Shown here: piece after piece, positions 55,385-64,000 of the stretch
How positions within the stretch are numbered: position 1 is the stretch's first letter
Layout of the letters: every line of letters starts with the position of its first letter
Assembly: GCA_930367215.1 (NCBI GenBank)
Contig: OV884059.1
Location: 31,053,882 to 31,117,881 of the forward strand
Reading direction: 5' to 3'
Source of the DNA: Pollenia angustigena
Taxonomy: Eukaryota; Arthropoda; Insecta; Diptera; Polleniidae
Length of the DNA: 64,000 nucleotides
Notes under the pieces: generated by a model
The model's input: the letters and a program-made list of their open reading frames with translations, nothing else
Database searches by the model: none
What the model was told of the DNA's origin: nothing
Program-made: the position numbers and the translations under genes

Positions 55385-55860
55385 CTGGTACTCTGTTCAA
55401 CATTTCACGTGAAAAAAACTTGTACGGAATATCTATGAAATAATGTTGATAGAGTTGTACTCTGTTCATTTTGTGAAAAAGTTCCGAAATGTTTCTGGCA
55501 ACATTTTTTTACAACTGCGAAATATGTAAGCTGCACTTATTTGACGTGGAATTTTAAGCAAAATCAAAAAAAGGATGAACTGATTATTTAAAAAGAAATA
55601 AAAAATTAATATAATACAACCGGTAACAGTTTTTTATCCATACATATTTACTTTCTTTTTGATTAAAAATAATAAATTTTATTAAAATACATTTGGGAAT
55701 TATTAACATACGCAAAACAATGTTGCATACTTAACAGGAATAAAAACGTCAAATTGTGCAAACTCGCAAGATAATAAATAATAAATGTTGCTCAACATTT
55801 TTCACAAATTTGTTAAAAATTACAACATGTTGATAAGTATGGTACATAAACAAAGTTGCT
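55385..55860. repeat. Dispersed repeat, copy 2
   Basis: Direct copy of 54345-55030 at reduced identity. It has a possible end GCCTGGTACTCTGTTCAACA near 55384 and the inverse-like GTATGGTACAT near 55840, so it may be a non-autonomous DNA element. Confidence 0.55.
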
Positions 55861-56847
55861 AGTGAGAAAAAACTTATAAATTATTTTTTTTTTTTAATTT
55901 TTCTATTAGTATAAAGTTTTATAACTTATTTAATTTGTTTTACAATTTATTACCTTGTTTATGGGGTTGTATTGTTGTTTTTTTTCAAAACTTTTTGCCA
56001 TCTTGTGTCTGACATACATTAAGAAATATAATACAAAAATGAACAGCAAATAAGTGTTATAACTGAATATAATTTTTAAGCAAAATTTTTAAAAATAATA
56101 TAATTATTGGAAATATACAAAACTGAAACAACAACTAAAAGTCATACAGATTCTTAATGAATCATCTGGTTTTTGTTCAAAAAAAAAAAAAAAAAAAATT
56201 ATAAATAAATAAATAATGGAAAGCAAAACACAATTCTCTTTTTGTAAATGTGCCAAAATTTTAAATAAATAAAAAAAAACTCGCTAATAAAAATGTTTTC
56301 AATACAATTTATGATAGTCCAGAAAAAAAAACAGAATTAATTTCAAACTAATAGAATTTATTTCAAAGTAAGACTCTACAATGTTTCATTTTTTTTAAAT
56401 TAAAAATGGAGATTTAGCTTATTCTTGTTTTTTATAAATTGCAAATTTTTTTTATTAATTGATTTTATCCAAAATAAATCACTTCAATTTCTAACCAGGA
56501 AAAAAACACATGGTCTAAATATTATGGAGAGCTGGAAATACAATTTGGTTATTAATGTACAGGAAACACATGGAAAGTAAGTGTTTTTTGCTTTATTTAA
56601 AGAAATTCTGAATTTTTTTTTCAAAATTTTTAGCAATTTAGTAACATTTTAAACATAAATTTATTCATTTTGGCCAAAAATACAAGTTTATTTGCGTCAA
56701 ACAAATAAAAAAAATAATAATGTTAAAAAATTCTAAGACATAAATCAATATTACTAATGCTACATGGACTTAAAAGATTGTATTCTTTTTTTTTTTGAAC
56801 AATTTCAAAAATCTACCATGTTTCTTAAGTTAAAAATAAAATTTTAA
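55861..56847. other. AT-rich stretch, nothing recognised
   Basis: Poly-A/T runs; no frame, no relation to other repeats seen. Confidence 0.4.
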
Positions 56848-57063
56848 CTATAGACTGGCTGGTGACACAGTGTTGCAAACGGTAGAACAGCTAAGAATGC
56901 TGATGATGAGAATGTGGTTATTCTCTAAACTAGTAAATTCGACCCGAGTTCAATCCCGTGTTCAGTCAAGAATAAAATTATCAAAAAATTTTAATTCATT
57001 TCATGTTGTAAATTCCTTCCTTCACTAAAAATAATTTAATGAAAATTAAATTTAATGAATTCA
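56848..57063 (+). mobile_element. SINE copy with A-box-like and B-box-like motifs
   Basis: TGGCTGGTGACACAGTGTTG and CAAACGGTAGAACAG give the A-box side, then GAATGTGGTTATTCTCTAAA, CGAGTTCAATCCCG as B box, and the shared tail TTTTAATTCATTTCATGTTG, TTTAATGAAAATTAAATTTA. It faces the next copy at 57112-57652, so the two are tail to tail, about 50 bases apart. Confidence 0.78.
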
Positions 57064-57111
57064 AGCCTAATTAAAATACCAAAAACTTCAATTCAGACTT
57101 TTAAATTTAAT

Positions 57112-57652
57112 TAGGCTAAAGTTGATCGAATTTAATTTTTCATTAAATTATTTTTATGAAGAAAGGATTTTTAAAACATAAAATGAATTAAAAATAATTG
57201 ATAATTTTTCAATCCTGACTGACCGGGGGATCGAACCCACGTTCAGGGACAAGTCAATTTGACATGTTTCGATACGCAGAAAAAAATTTTTGCACCAGTA
57301 AAAGCATTAATTAAAAATAAAATCAGTTTTAATTAAAAATTTAATCAAGTGAATTAAACGTTTAATCATGTGAATTAAACGTTTAATCAAGTGAGTTAAA
57401 CGTTTAATTGATATTTTTAATTTTTTTACTGTTGCAAATTAAAATTGTCAATTAAACGTTTAATACACTTGATTAAATTTTTAATTAAAACTGATTTTAT
57501 TTTTGATTAATGCTTTTACTGGTGCAAAATTTTTGGTGTGTAGTAACCACACTTTCTCCTCAGAAATCTTTTAAACACTCACCGCCATTGACGAGGGCTG
57601 TCAGTCAAAAGTCAAACATTAATGCCATATGGTATTTTTACTTGGTGAATCG
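57112..57652 (-). mobile_element. SINE copy, long form, split by a TA MITE
   Basis: Minus strand: CGATTCACCAAGTAAAAATA, TTTGACTTTTGACTGACAGC, GAGTGTTTAAAAGATTTCTG, then the MITE, then TATCGAAACATGTCAAATTG, GTGGGTTCGATCCCCCGG (a perfect B box) and the tail. The interruption falls in GATA|GTAACC. Confidence 0.8.
57275..57540. mobile_element. 266-bp MITE with ~75-bp inverted repeats and TA duplication
   Basis: Both ends share TTTTGCACCAGTAAAAGCAT and then TAAAATCAGTTTTAATTAAA and TTTAATCAAGTG in inverse orientation. TA at 57273-57274 and 57541-57542. The site is exact because the SINE sequence on both sides joins (CGATA + GTAACC). The centre has three GTTTAATCA.GTGA.TTAAAC units. TA suggests Tc1/mariner mobilisation. 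Confidence 0.92.
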
Positions 57653-57880
57653 AAATTTGTTGTTGTGAATGATTATCTTTTTCAATTTATTTTAACATGT
57701 TCTTCCATACTTCTGTTTTTTATACTTTTTGTCAAGAATTCTTCTTGAAATCCAAAGTACATTTTTCTGTTCTTTATGTTTGTACTTTCTTTGTTGACCT
57801 TTTCGGCACAACTTTAAGGATAAATGTAAACATAAATTATTACAAAACGGTTCTGGCTAAAAATGATGTCGGTCAAGTAA
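57653..57880. other. Short AT-rich stretch
   Basis: A 90-codon frame (57697-57969) runs into the C-rich tract; it has no recognisable domain and is not supported. Confidence 0.35.
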
Positions 57881-57905
57881 CCCCCCCCTCCCCCCCCCCC
57901 CCCCC
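57881..57905 (+). repeat. C-rich homopolymer (C8 T C16)
   Basis: 25 bases, all C but one. The opposite strand is a G run as at 3185-3205. Length is likely unstable. Confidence 0.9.
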
Positions 57906-57909
57906 ACAC

Positions 57910-58300
57910 CTACCTACTAGCTCTGCAGACTGCCAATCTTTTACCATAATACTCAATCTCATTTTTTAATAAACTGTTAATAATGGTTGTTATCGGCTCG
58001 ATAATGTTGTTTTTAAGCCTTTGAACTGTTGTGGGATTTTTGTGGTACAGTTTGGATATCAAAAATCGCACATAAAATAGTCTAAAGGTGTCAAATCGCA
58101 TGATCTTGGTGGCCAATACGCTCTTCCTCTTCGAGAAATAATGCGATTTTCGAACTTTTCTTTTAAAATATCCATTGTTTATCTTGCTGTGTGGCAAGTG
58201 GCACCATCCTGTTGAAGCCACCACATGTTCTCTACGCCTAAATCATTAATTATACGCCTTAAAAAGCTTCCATTGACCGATGATACCTCAATTTTTGAAC
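57910..58300 (-). pseudogene. Tc1/mariner-superfamily transposase relic
   Basis: Minus strand pieces: GGCGTATAATTAATGATTTA upstream, then W(W)LQQDGATCHTA in one frame, RKSHYFSKRKSVLATKIMRF from a shifted frame over the NWPPRSCDL segment, then DFLISKLYHKNPTTVQRLKN and NIIEPITTIINSLL. The same arrangement is seen in the relic at 32341-32925, so they are one family. Stops and shifts make it inactive. Confidence 0.72.
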
Positions 58301-60004
58301 ACCCTTTATATATTTCTTGTTAAAACACCTTTTTTTCTCAGATTAAATCTGTCTTTTGAAGATCTCATGCCTTAAACATCTGTTTCTGAAATTATTTATT
58401 TATTTTCCTATTTTGCCACACAAAACTAGTTCAAAGATAATTTAAAGATATAAATAATAATAAAATAACAAAAACAACACAAAAAATATACAAAAAGCCG
58501 ACAAAAATTTTATTAACAAAACAAGACAAAATCTTTACACTTTTATAAACAAATAAGACTTTCTGGCTCAATAAGTTAAATATTTAAAACAAAACACAAA
58601 AAAAAAGAAACGCACATTCAAATATTTTGCTGAAAAACACACCCGGAATTATAATTAAACAGGAAATACACTCAAAAAATAATGTTCATATACAAAAATT
58701 AAAGATAACAGCCAAACATAAATATGCTTTTATTTATGTCGATGTCGATGTGTGTGTATGAAAACTAAACAAACGGTAATAAATTAAAGAGAATGTATTT
58801 GGGAGAAGGTGGTAGAGAGAGACTTAGTAGAATTTTTTATCCTGCCAGGGTGTGCAAATGACGTTAAACAGTTAAAATCCTATTCTGAGGGAGTGTTATA
58901 CAAATGACTTTGTTATATACATACATACATTTTTATACAAATACATACTTATGTATAAGTCTATATAAAAACATTTATGTGTTTGAAAAAAAAGTGAGAG
59001 TATGTTTGTATTTTTGCATAATAGCGTGTCTTCAAGTCCTTAGAGATAACATTTGTTAAATATTTTAAAGAAATATGCGATTCTTTGATTATTTTTTAGC
59101 ATTTAGATTTTAATTTTTTACACGTTTCACGACTCTTCTTTTTCCTATTATGATTTTCTACATATGTTTATTATATCTACATATATTTTAACCTTGACAC
59201 ATTTACGCTGTTTCTTTTTTTATAAGTATTTTCACAGTTTCTTTTTTTAACTGTATATAAATTTTAAATATTTATATTTGTTATACTTGGCTTCTTTCCT
59301 TTTAAAAAATCCATTTATTTTGCATTTGACTCCACATTTCTGTGTGTTTCTATTTTTTATAATTCGAAATAACCCAGTTTTATAAATTTCATTTACTGTG
59401 TAAAAAAGCACACACACACACACACACAAACAAATAAACATGTGTCTTGGGTAAAAAAAATATCGTTTGGCTTCATTTGAAGTTACAAGGAACTGTTTTT
59501 TGGCTTCGTTTTATTTTTTGCTTGTGTTTTTCTCCTAAAGTGAGTGAAACGTACGTCTGCACCTATAAAGTTTAAGGCAACTTGAAAATGTTAGTCAGGA
59601 GGTCCTTTTTGCATTATTTGTATATGTTTGTTATATACATGTGCTGAAATCTTTATATTATTTAAAATGTTGTTGGTTTTTGGCTTTCTTTTGCTCCTTT
59701 TATTTTGGTAACCTGACACTAATGCTATTTATTTAGACGTTTTCTCTATGTATTTATTTTCATTAGTGCTTTTTCTTTTACATTCAAGAAATAAAATGTG
59801 AAATTGAAGTACATACCAACTAATGAAGCACAAATACTTTTATTACGTGTCTCTTATTATATTTGACATTTAAGTTAAACAATTTCTATTTAATTTGACA
59901 CAATTTCTTAGGAATTTTAGAAAAATAGATCTTAACAATAATAACAAGAATTTTAGTAATAATTACAAGAACTTCAATTAAAGAAATATGTATGTAAATG
60001 GTTA
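58301..60004. other. AT-rich, mostly unique stretch
   Basis: Contains a CACACACACACACACACA tract near 59411-59427, ATACATACATAC near 58919 and GATGTCGATGTGTGTGTATG near 58741. No supported gene; the 64-codon minus frame at 59247-59441 reads the CA repeat. Confidence 0.4.
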
Positions 60005-60197
60005 AGGGCCAAATACACTTGTCAAATGCTAGATCAGCGGGCGAATTCGCTGTGTACGTGAGCTTGACGTAATATTCGCCGTTATATATAAATTATTTGA
60101 TTATCCATTCAGCATCGTCGATGTGACACATACAAACACATTTTCACTAATGCTACCACAATGCTTGATGAGTATTTTGATCAATGCATTTGGGCCT
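60005..60197. mobile_element. 193-bp Harbinger-like MITE (TTA flanks), copy 2
   Basis: AGGGCCAAATACACTTGTCA at the left and AGGCCCAAATGCATTGATCA (inverse of right end), flanked by TTA (60002-60004, 60198-60200). Opposite orientation to 52446-52637. Confidence 0.9.
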
Positions 60198-60312
60198 TTA
60201 GGAAAAGTTTTTTAAAGAAAAAAAAAAAAAAAAAAAATAAATTGTTCAATAAAATTTGACTCAAACAAACTTAAAATTGACGCTAAAGTTCATAAAATTT
60301 AATTTTCATTAA

Positions 60313-60586
60313 GGCCGTAAATTTGTAAAACGCAAAAGCAACGCCAAAAATTATATTGAAAGCAAAAACAAAATCGAAAATATTTCATAATTTTGTTGTT
60401 GTTTTCTATTGAAATGAATATTGAATTTTTAAATTTTAAACGCTGCATATCTTGTGGCGTTGATAATTTTTAAACGCAATATGTATTTCTGTAGAAAGCA
60501 ACAACAAAATTTTGAAAAATTTTTTACATTGTTTTTGCTTTCAATGTTATATTTGGGATTGCGTTGCGTTTTACAAATTCAGGGCC
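60313..60586. mobile_element. 274-bp Harbinger-like MITE (TAA flanks) in the SINE tail
   Basis: GGCCGTAAATTTGTAAAACG at the left and GGCCCTGAATTTGTAAAACG (inverse right end), with TAA at 60310-60312 and 60587-60589. The SINE consensus rejoins at CATTAA|ATTATTT. Confidence 0.9.
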
Positions 60587-60718
60587 TAAATTATTTTATG
60601 ATGAAAAGAATTGTACAACATGAAATGAATTAAAATTTATTTATAATATTTCATTCTTGACTGACCGGGGGACCGAACCCACGTTCACGGACAGGTTGAT
60701 TTTACATGTTTCGATAGT

Positions 60719-60962
60719 AAGTCTGAGTTCATATGGCTCATGTCTTATTGACAAGATTCTTCCTTTTTCTTCTTTGTACATGAATTGGCGTTCAAATGAT
60801 TCATGTCATGTTGACGACATGTGCTTTTTTGATATTAAAAACAATAACAAAATTAAACAACGAATGAAAAAGCAAAACGTAAAGACAGTACATGCATCTG
60901 TGTACTCGTTTCTTTTCCTCTCGTCCCTCTCGCCAATAAAGTAGCAATCTTGTCAATAAGAC
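60719..60962. mobile_element. MITE inside the SINE, GTCTTATTGACAAGATT arms
   Basis: GTCTTATTGACAAGATT at about 60743 and its inverse AATCTTGTCAATAAGAC ending at 60962. Between position 60721 and the left arm lies an extra GTCTGAGTTCATATGGCTCA, so the left end appears duplicated or the true end lies further left. Target duplication unclear. CGTCCCTCTCGCC/GAAGAATC-type centre. Confidence 0.6.
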
Positions 60963-60973
60963 CACACAATCTC

Positions 60974-61640
60974 TAGTATCACGATATTTATTGAACGTGT
61001 AGCATGCAATATTGATGGATCCATATCGCAGAATGACCTAAAATATGAAGTCCAGAAATCCAGAAATCCAGATCGCGGATCGTGGATCGCGTGATAAATG
61101 TTGAACGTGTAGCATTTTCATGATATTAAATAGTCATGATACGTCAGTAAAAAGTGTCAAAATAAAAGAAATAAAATACGCAGTGACAAAATTAAACACA
61201 TAAAAAGTAAAACAATTGTCAAAATTTGTGTAAAGTTGATTGAAATAAAGGGTAATGGCAAAAGACAGTGAAATCGAGTGGGTTCTGCCGGTGGAATCGG
61301 AATTAACCAGTGAAAAAATTATTTTTAAAAGATTTCATTTTTAATTTGAAGGCATTGCCGGAATTGTGAACTCGTCGGCTAAAGCTTATTCCGACAAAAT
61401 AAAAAGAGCGACTGCATTGCAAAAATTATTAAAGGTTTTTAAAAAAAGCAAGAAAATAGCTAAACAGGCTTTCTTTTGGTTTTCTCGCGACATTGATAAA
61501 CGACCCGCACAGCACAAAAATAACATAAATACTGACGCGATAAATATTGAACATGTAGCATACGCTCGTGATCCATCAATATTTTAAAATGGATCGCGAT
61601 CCAAATATCACGATATTTATTGAACGTGTAGCAGTGCCCT
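60974..61640. mobile_element. Element with ATTTATTGAACGTGTAGCA repeats and a MADF-like remnant
   Basis: CACGATATTTATTGAACGTG starts both the left (about 60980) and the right (about 61607) terminal stretch as a direct repeat, with degenerate copies near 61096 and 61541. ATCGCGATCC/GGATCG motifs recur. Inside, on the plus strand, MAKDSEIEWVLPVESELTSE (from 61257) stops, and a second frame (61366-61587) has NSSAKAYSDKIKRATALQKL, which resembles the core of a MADF (Myb/SANT-like) domain. If correct, this is the companion DNA-binding gene carried by some Harbinger elements; weak evidence. Confidence 0.4.
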
Positions 61641-61733
61641 TAAGAAATCGTTGCCGTTTAACACTCACCGGCTGGCAGTCAATAGACAAACATCAGTCTT
61701 TAAATTAAATGGTACTTTTACTTGGTGGATCGA

Positions 61734-62112
61734 TTCATTTCATGTTGTAAAATTCCTTTCTTTATTATTATTTTTTATTTATTATTCTGCGGTAAAAATA
61801 TTTGCATGCAAATATCAGACAGTTCATCAGCTTTTAGCTGTTGACCGCCAAACGCGTGTAACCAACAGCAAAAGAACAACCAACAACAACCGAAAAACCA
61901 ATATAGATCCAACCATGGTGAAATAAACAGATGGCAGCACTACGCCAGATGACGATTTTTTGCTCTTGCATTGTTTGTCTGGGTTTATGTCTACAAAAAG
62001 TTCACGTTTTGCGCTGTGGTTGTTGTATTTTATTATTAAAGTTTTTTATAATTTTAAATTAAAATAAATAAGATATTGATCATAATTAAATAAAATTTGG
62101 CTAAAAATTTAT
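61734..62112. other. Mostly AT-rich stretch
   Basis: A less AT-rich part at 61820-61960 (TTGACCGCCAAACGCGTGTA, GATGGCAGCACTACGCCAG) is unplaced. The 91-codon frame at 61651-61926 starts inside the SINE and is not a gene. Confidence 0.3.
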
Positions 62113-62385
62113 TTATTTCATCACGTTTAGCGGCACGCTTTGATTTTTGTTAAAGTATTTTTTGACGTAAACGGTGATATAATTTCCATTTTTGTTGTAA
62201 TGTTGTATTTGTTGCCGTAACGATGCCTCCTGCTTATTCCACCATGGATCAAACTATGGAATAGGTATTGCACATTTTTGAACGGAATTGGTCCATCTTT
62301 TTCAGAAATTTTTAAAGCCATGTAAAGAGCGTTGAAAACTTCGCAATATGCCATCAAGAGCTTAAAGTCGAAAAAATGGATATAT
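62113..62385 (-). pseudogene. Unrecognised coding remnant with two frames
   Basis: Minus strand, frame 1 reads HFFDFKLLMAYCEVFNALYM, then ALKISEKDGPIPFKN. Frame 2, shifted, continues IPIP, stop, FDPWWNKQEASLRQQIQHYN and KNGNYITVYVKKYFNKNQSV to a stop at 62113. Both halves are protein-like. A frameshift near 62285 and one TAG break the reading, unless a small intron joins them. I do not recognise the family; a transposon DNA-binding protein is possible. Confidence 0.35.
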
Positions 62386-62589
62386 CGTTACCTAAACCGG
62401 GCCTTTTGCGGTTTTTTTTTTAAATTTTACAGGAGAAGCAACTATTTAAAATGGTAAAATGATAAATTACCTTTAACTGTTTTTAAGTTATTTGCCTTCT
62501 ATTTTTCTCATTCAACCTGCCAGTGGTTTTGACAATTGACAATGTTGTATACTGTTGCAAGCTGTTAATTATGTCTCTTAAGTTTCGTA
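62386..62589. other. Short stretch, nothing recognised
   Basis: No supported feature. Confidence 0.4.
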
Positions 62590-62743
62590 CAGTGGTCAGA
62601 TCTTACAATGTTGTAATTAAAATTGCCTAAAAGCGTCTTGCAACTGTGTGAACATTGTAAGCTCAGTTTCATTTGGCAGATGTGTAAAATAATGCATGGC
62701 ACCATTGTCATAAAAATGACAACATTGTAAGGTCTGACCACCG
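62590..62743. mobile_element. 154-bp MITE with GTGGTCAGA ends
   Basis: CAGTGGTCAGATCTTACAAT followed by GTTGT at the left; CGGTGGTCAGACCTTACAAT, GTTGT as the inverse of the right end. The centre also carries ACATTGTAAGCT. Target duplication not evident. Confidence 0.82.
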
Positions 62744-63184
62744 TCTTTACGAAGCTTTAGTGTTTATCATACTTATGATCTTAAGTAGATAGGGCCTTTT
62801 GTTTTATGTTATTGAAATCACATATTTTTGCCGAAAGATTTTGTAAGCATTTGTTGAAGCATTACTTCAGAGTCAATGAAAAAATCGATGTTTAGTTTTT
62901 GGTTAGTTAGGACCTTTTGCGTTTTAGCTAACGATATGTTCCTTTTACTCCTCTGGGTAATTGCATACTACATATTGCTTATCAAATTGTATTTATTACC
63001 ATTTCAGATCAAACTAAAACTCCCATACCTGGTTTAATTTCATGGTATCAATCAATGTGAATTGCAGATTTTATTAAAAAAGAAGAAGAATTAAAAAAAA
63101 CCAAGAGTGAATTAAAAAATTATAACTAAAATTAAATAATTTGCTGAACTTTAGTTTTAGTTTTCATATTATTTTATTATTTGA
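62744..63184. other. AT-rich stretch
   Basis: Near 62935-62957 GTTCCTTTTACTCCTCTGGG is the inverse of a piece near 44455. Nothing else recognised. Confidence 0.35.
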
Positions 63185-63501
63185 TAAAAAGAAATGTGTT
63201 AATCTTTTTAAATAGTTAACTTAAAGTGGACTGACAATGTACATTGAATTGACCTTTAGCAAGACCCCTTTCACACTCGGCAAGTTGCTTGCGCAAGTTA
63301 CTTGCCGACAACAACAAAGTCTGTACAAATTTTTTCCCTTACCCCTACCTTACCGCTGACGACTACAAACCAAGAGTTGCGCAAGAGACTTGCGAAAGTA
63401 ACTTGCCGAGTGTGAAAGGGGTCTTGCTAAAGGTCAATTCAATGTACATTGTCAGTCCACTTTAAGTTAACTATTTAAAAAGATTAACACATTTCTTTTT
63501 A
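63185..63501. repeat. Perfect long palindrome: two identical 102-bp arms, 113-bp loop
   Basis: 63185-63286 and the inverse complement of 63400-63501 are identical at all 102 positions by eye. The inner part (ACCCCTTTCACACTCGGCAA, GTT) looks like the terminal inverted repeat of a MITE, and a further imperfect pair (CTTGCGCAAG/CTTGCGCAAC) lies in the loop. The outer ~75 bases of each arm (GTTAACTTAAAGTGGACTGA, CAATGTACATTG) look like flanking DNA, which should not be inverted if this were a plain insertion. Confidence 0.92.
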
Positions 63502-64000
63502 AGTAAGTAAGTATACCTTTAAATATTATTTTAAAAAAAATGTAATGCTAAACTACTTACAAATTTTGTTTCCGTAAAGGGCCCCTTAATTAGCTTTCAA
63601 AACTCCGTACGTGCTAAGTTATACCAAAAAAGGAATACTTCTAGCTTTTATAAACCATATTTTAAGTAACTCCATCATATAGAATTTTATATTTATTAAG
63701 CTTTAACAAATTTTATTATGGAAAATTTCTCAATATATTTATGAGTTTGAGTAAAGATATGTATGTGTAGATATGTATGTAGTAATAATTTATGTACTTG
63801 TTACATATTTAATTATTGTAATATGTACATAATTAATTAAGTGTTTCGCAAGTCCGAAAGTCCGCAATACAGAAAAAGTTTATTAAGCAACTATCTAAGG
63901 GTTAAATAAATGAATATCGACATAATTTAAAGATAAAGCCAATTTTGTAAAAAAATGTCAGCCATGGAGTATGAATATATAATAGTACCTCTTAATTGGT
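63502..64000. other. AT-rich end of window
   Basis: GTAGATATGTATGTAG and similar TA-rich tracts only. No feature is supported. Confidence 0.4.

Larger units (their letters stand above)
60287..61733 (-). mobile_element. SINE copy, long form, with three nested insertions
   Basis: SINE pieces on the minus strand: CGATCCACCAAGTAAAAGTA to GTGAGTGTTAAACGGCAAC (61733-61641), a short piece GAGATTGTGTG (about 60963-60974), TTACTATCGAAACATGTAAA with GTGGGTTCGGTCCCCCGG (60721-60587), and the tail AATGAAAATTAAATTTTATG (60312-60287). The gaps are the elements at 60313-60586, 60719-60962 and 60974-61640. All three are younger than the SINE. Confidence 0.78.

Noticed and set aside
57220..57240. Possible tRNA gene because of GGGTTCGATCCC
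   Set aside because: No cloverleaf can be formed, the acceptor stem is absent and the motif belongs to a dispersed SINE with an AT-rich tail.
57697..57969. 90-codon plus-strand frame ending in a Pro run
   Set aside because: The Pro run is the C-homopolymer at 57881-57905; the rest has no recognisable motif and the 3' end overlaps a transposase relic on the other strand.
35860..64000. A nested phosphatase gene (fig) as found within kay in Drosophila
   Set aside because: No PP2C-like frame of any length was seen in the kay introns or upstream; it may lie outside the window or be absent.

Overview
The window looks like an AT-rich chromosomal segment from a cyclorrhaphan fly. The exact genus cannot be fixed from sequence alone; a calyptrate such as a blowfly or house-fly relative fits the repeat content. 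The only host gene I can support with confidence is kayak (kay), the insect Fos homologue (AP-1 subunit). It lies on the minus strand: a first coding exon (35629-35859), a 90-base exon (35433-35522) and a large bZIP-bearing terminal exon (23984-25474). These join in phase 0 through GT-AG introns of 106 bp and about 10 kb and give a predicted protein of 603 residues.

Almost everything else is transposon-derived or featureless AT-rich DNA. From left to right: 0-11 kb holds hAT and Tc1/mariner relics, several MITEs and TATACCC-type (mini-me-like) repeats. 11.7-15.6 kb is a composite repeat with a degenerate ~117-bp tandem array. 16-17.7 kb holds a 5'-truncated non-LTR retrotransposon with an RNase H domain and a tRNA-derived SINE. 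18.9-22 kb is bounded by 19-bp inverted repeats and contains MITEs nested in MITEs. 22-36 kb is kay with its AT-rich 3' flank and its long intron, which is filled with transposase relics and MITEs. 36-64 kb (upstream of the visible kay start) is a dense patchwork of MITEs, seven-copy SINE family members, Tc1 relics and a perfect 102-bp-arm palindrome at 63.2-63.5 kb.

The most striking pattern is a swarm of at least twelve different short inverted-repeat element families that all sit in TTA or TAA target duplications (PIF/Harbinger-like), with no Harbinger transposase visible in the window. A second notable element is a SINE family with recognisable A-box and B-box promoter motifs in two architectures. 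I see no evidence of a new gene system; a few unrecognised open frames (7731-8022, 30820-30992, 52640-52862, 62113-62385) and a Cys-rich ORF inside an inverted-repeat element (46031-46345) deserve homology searches.
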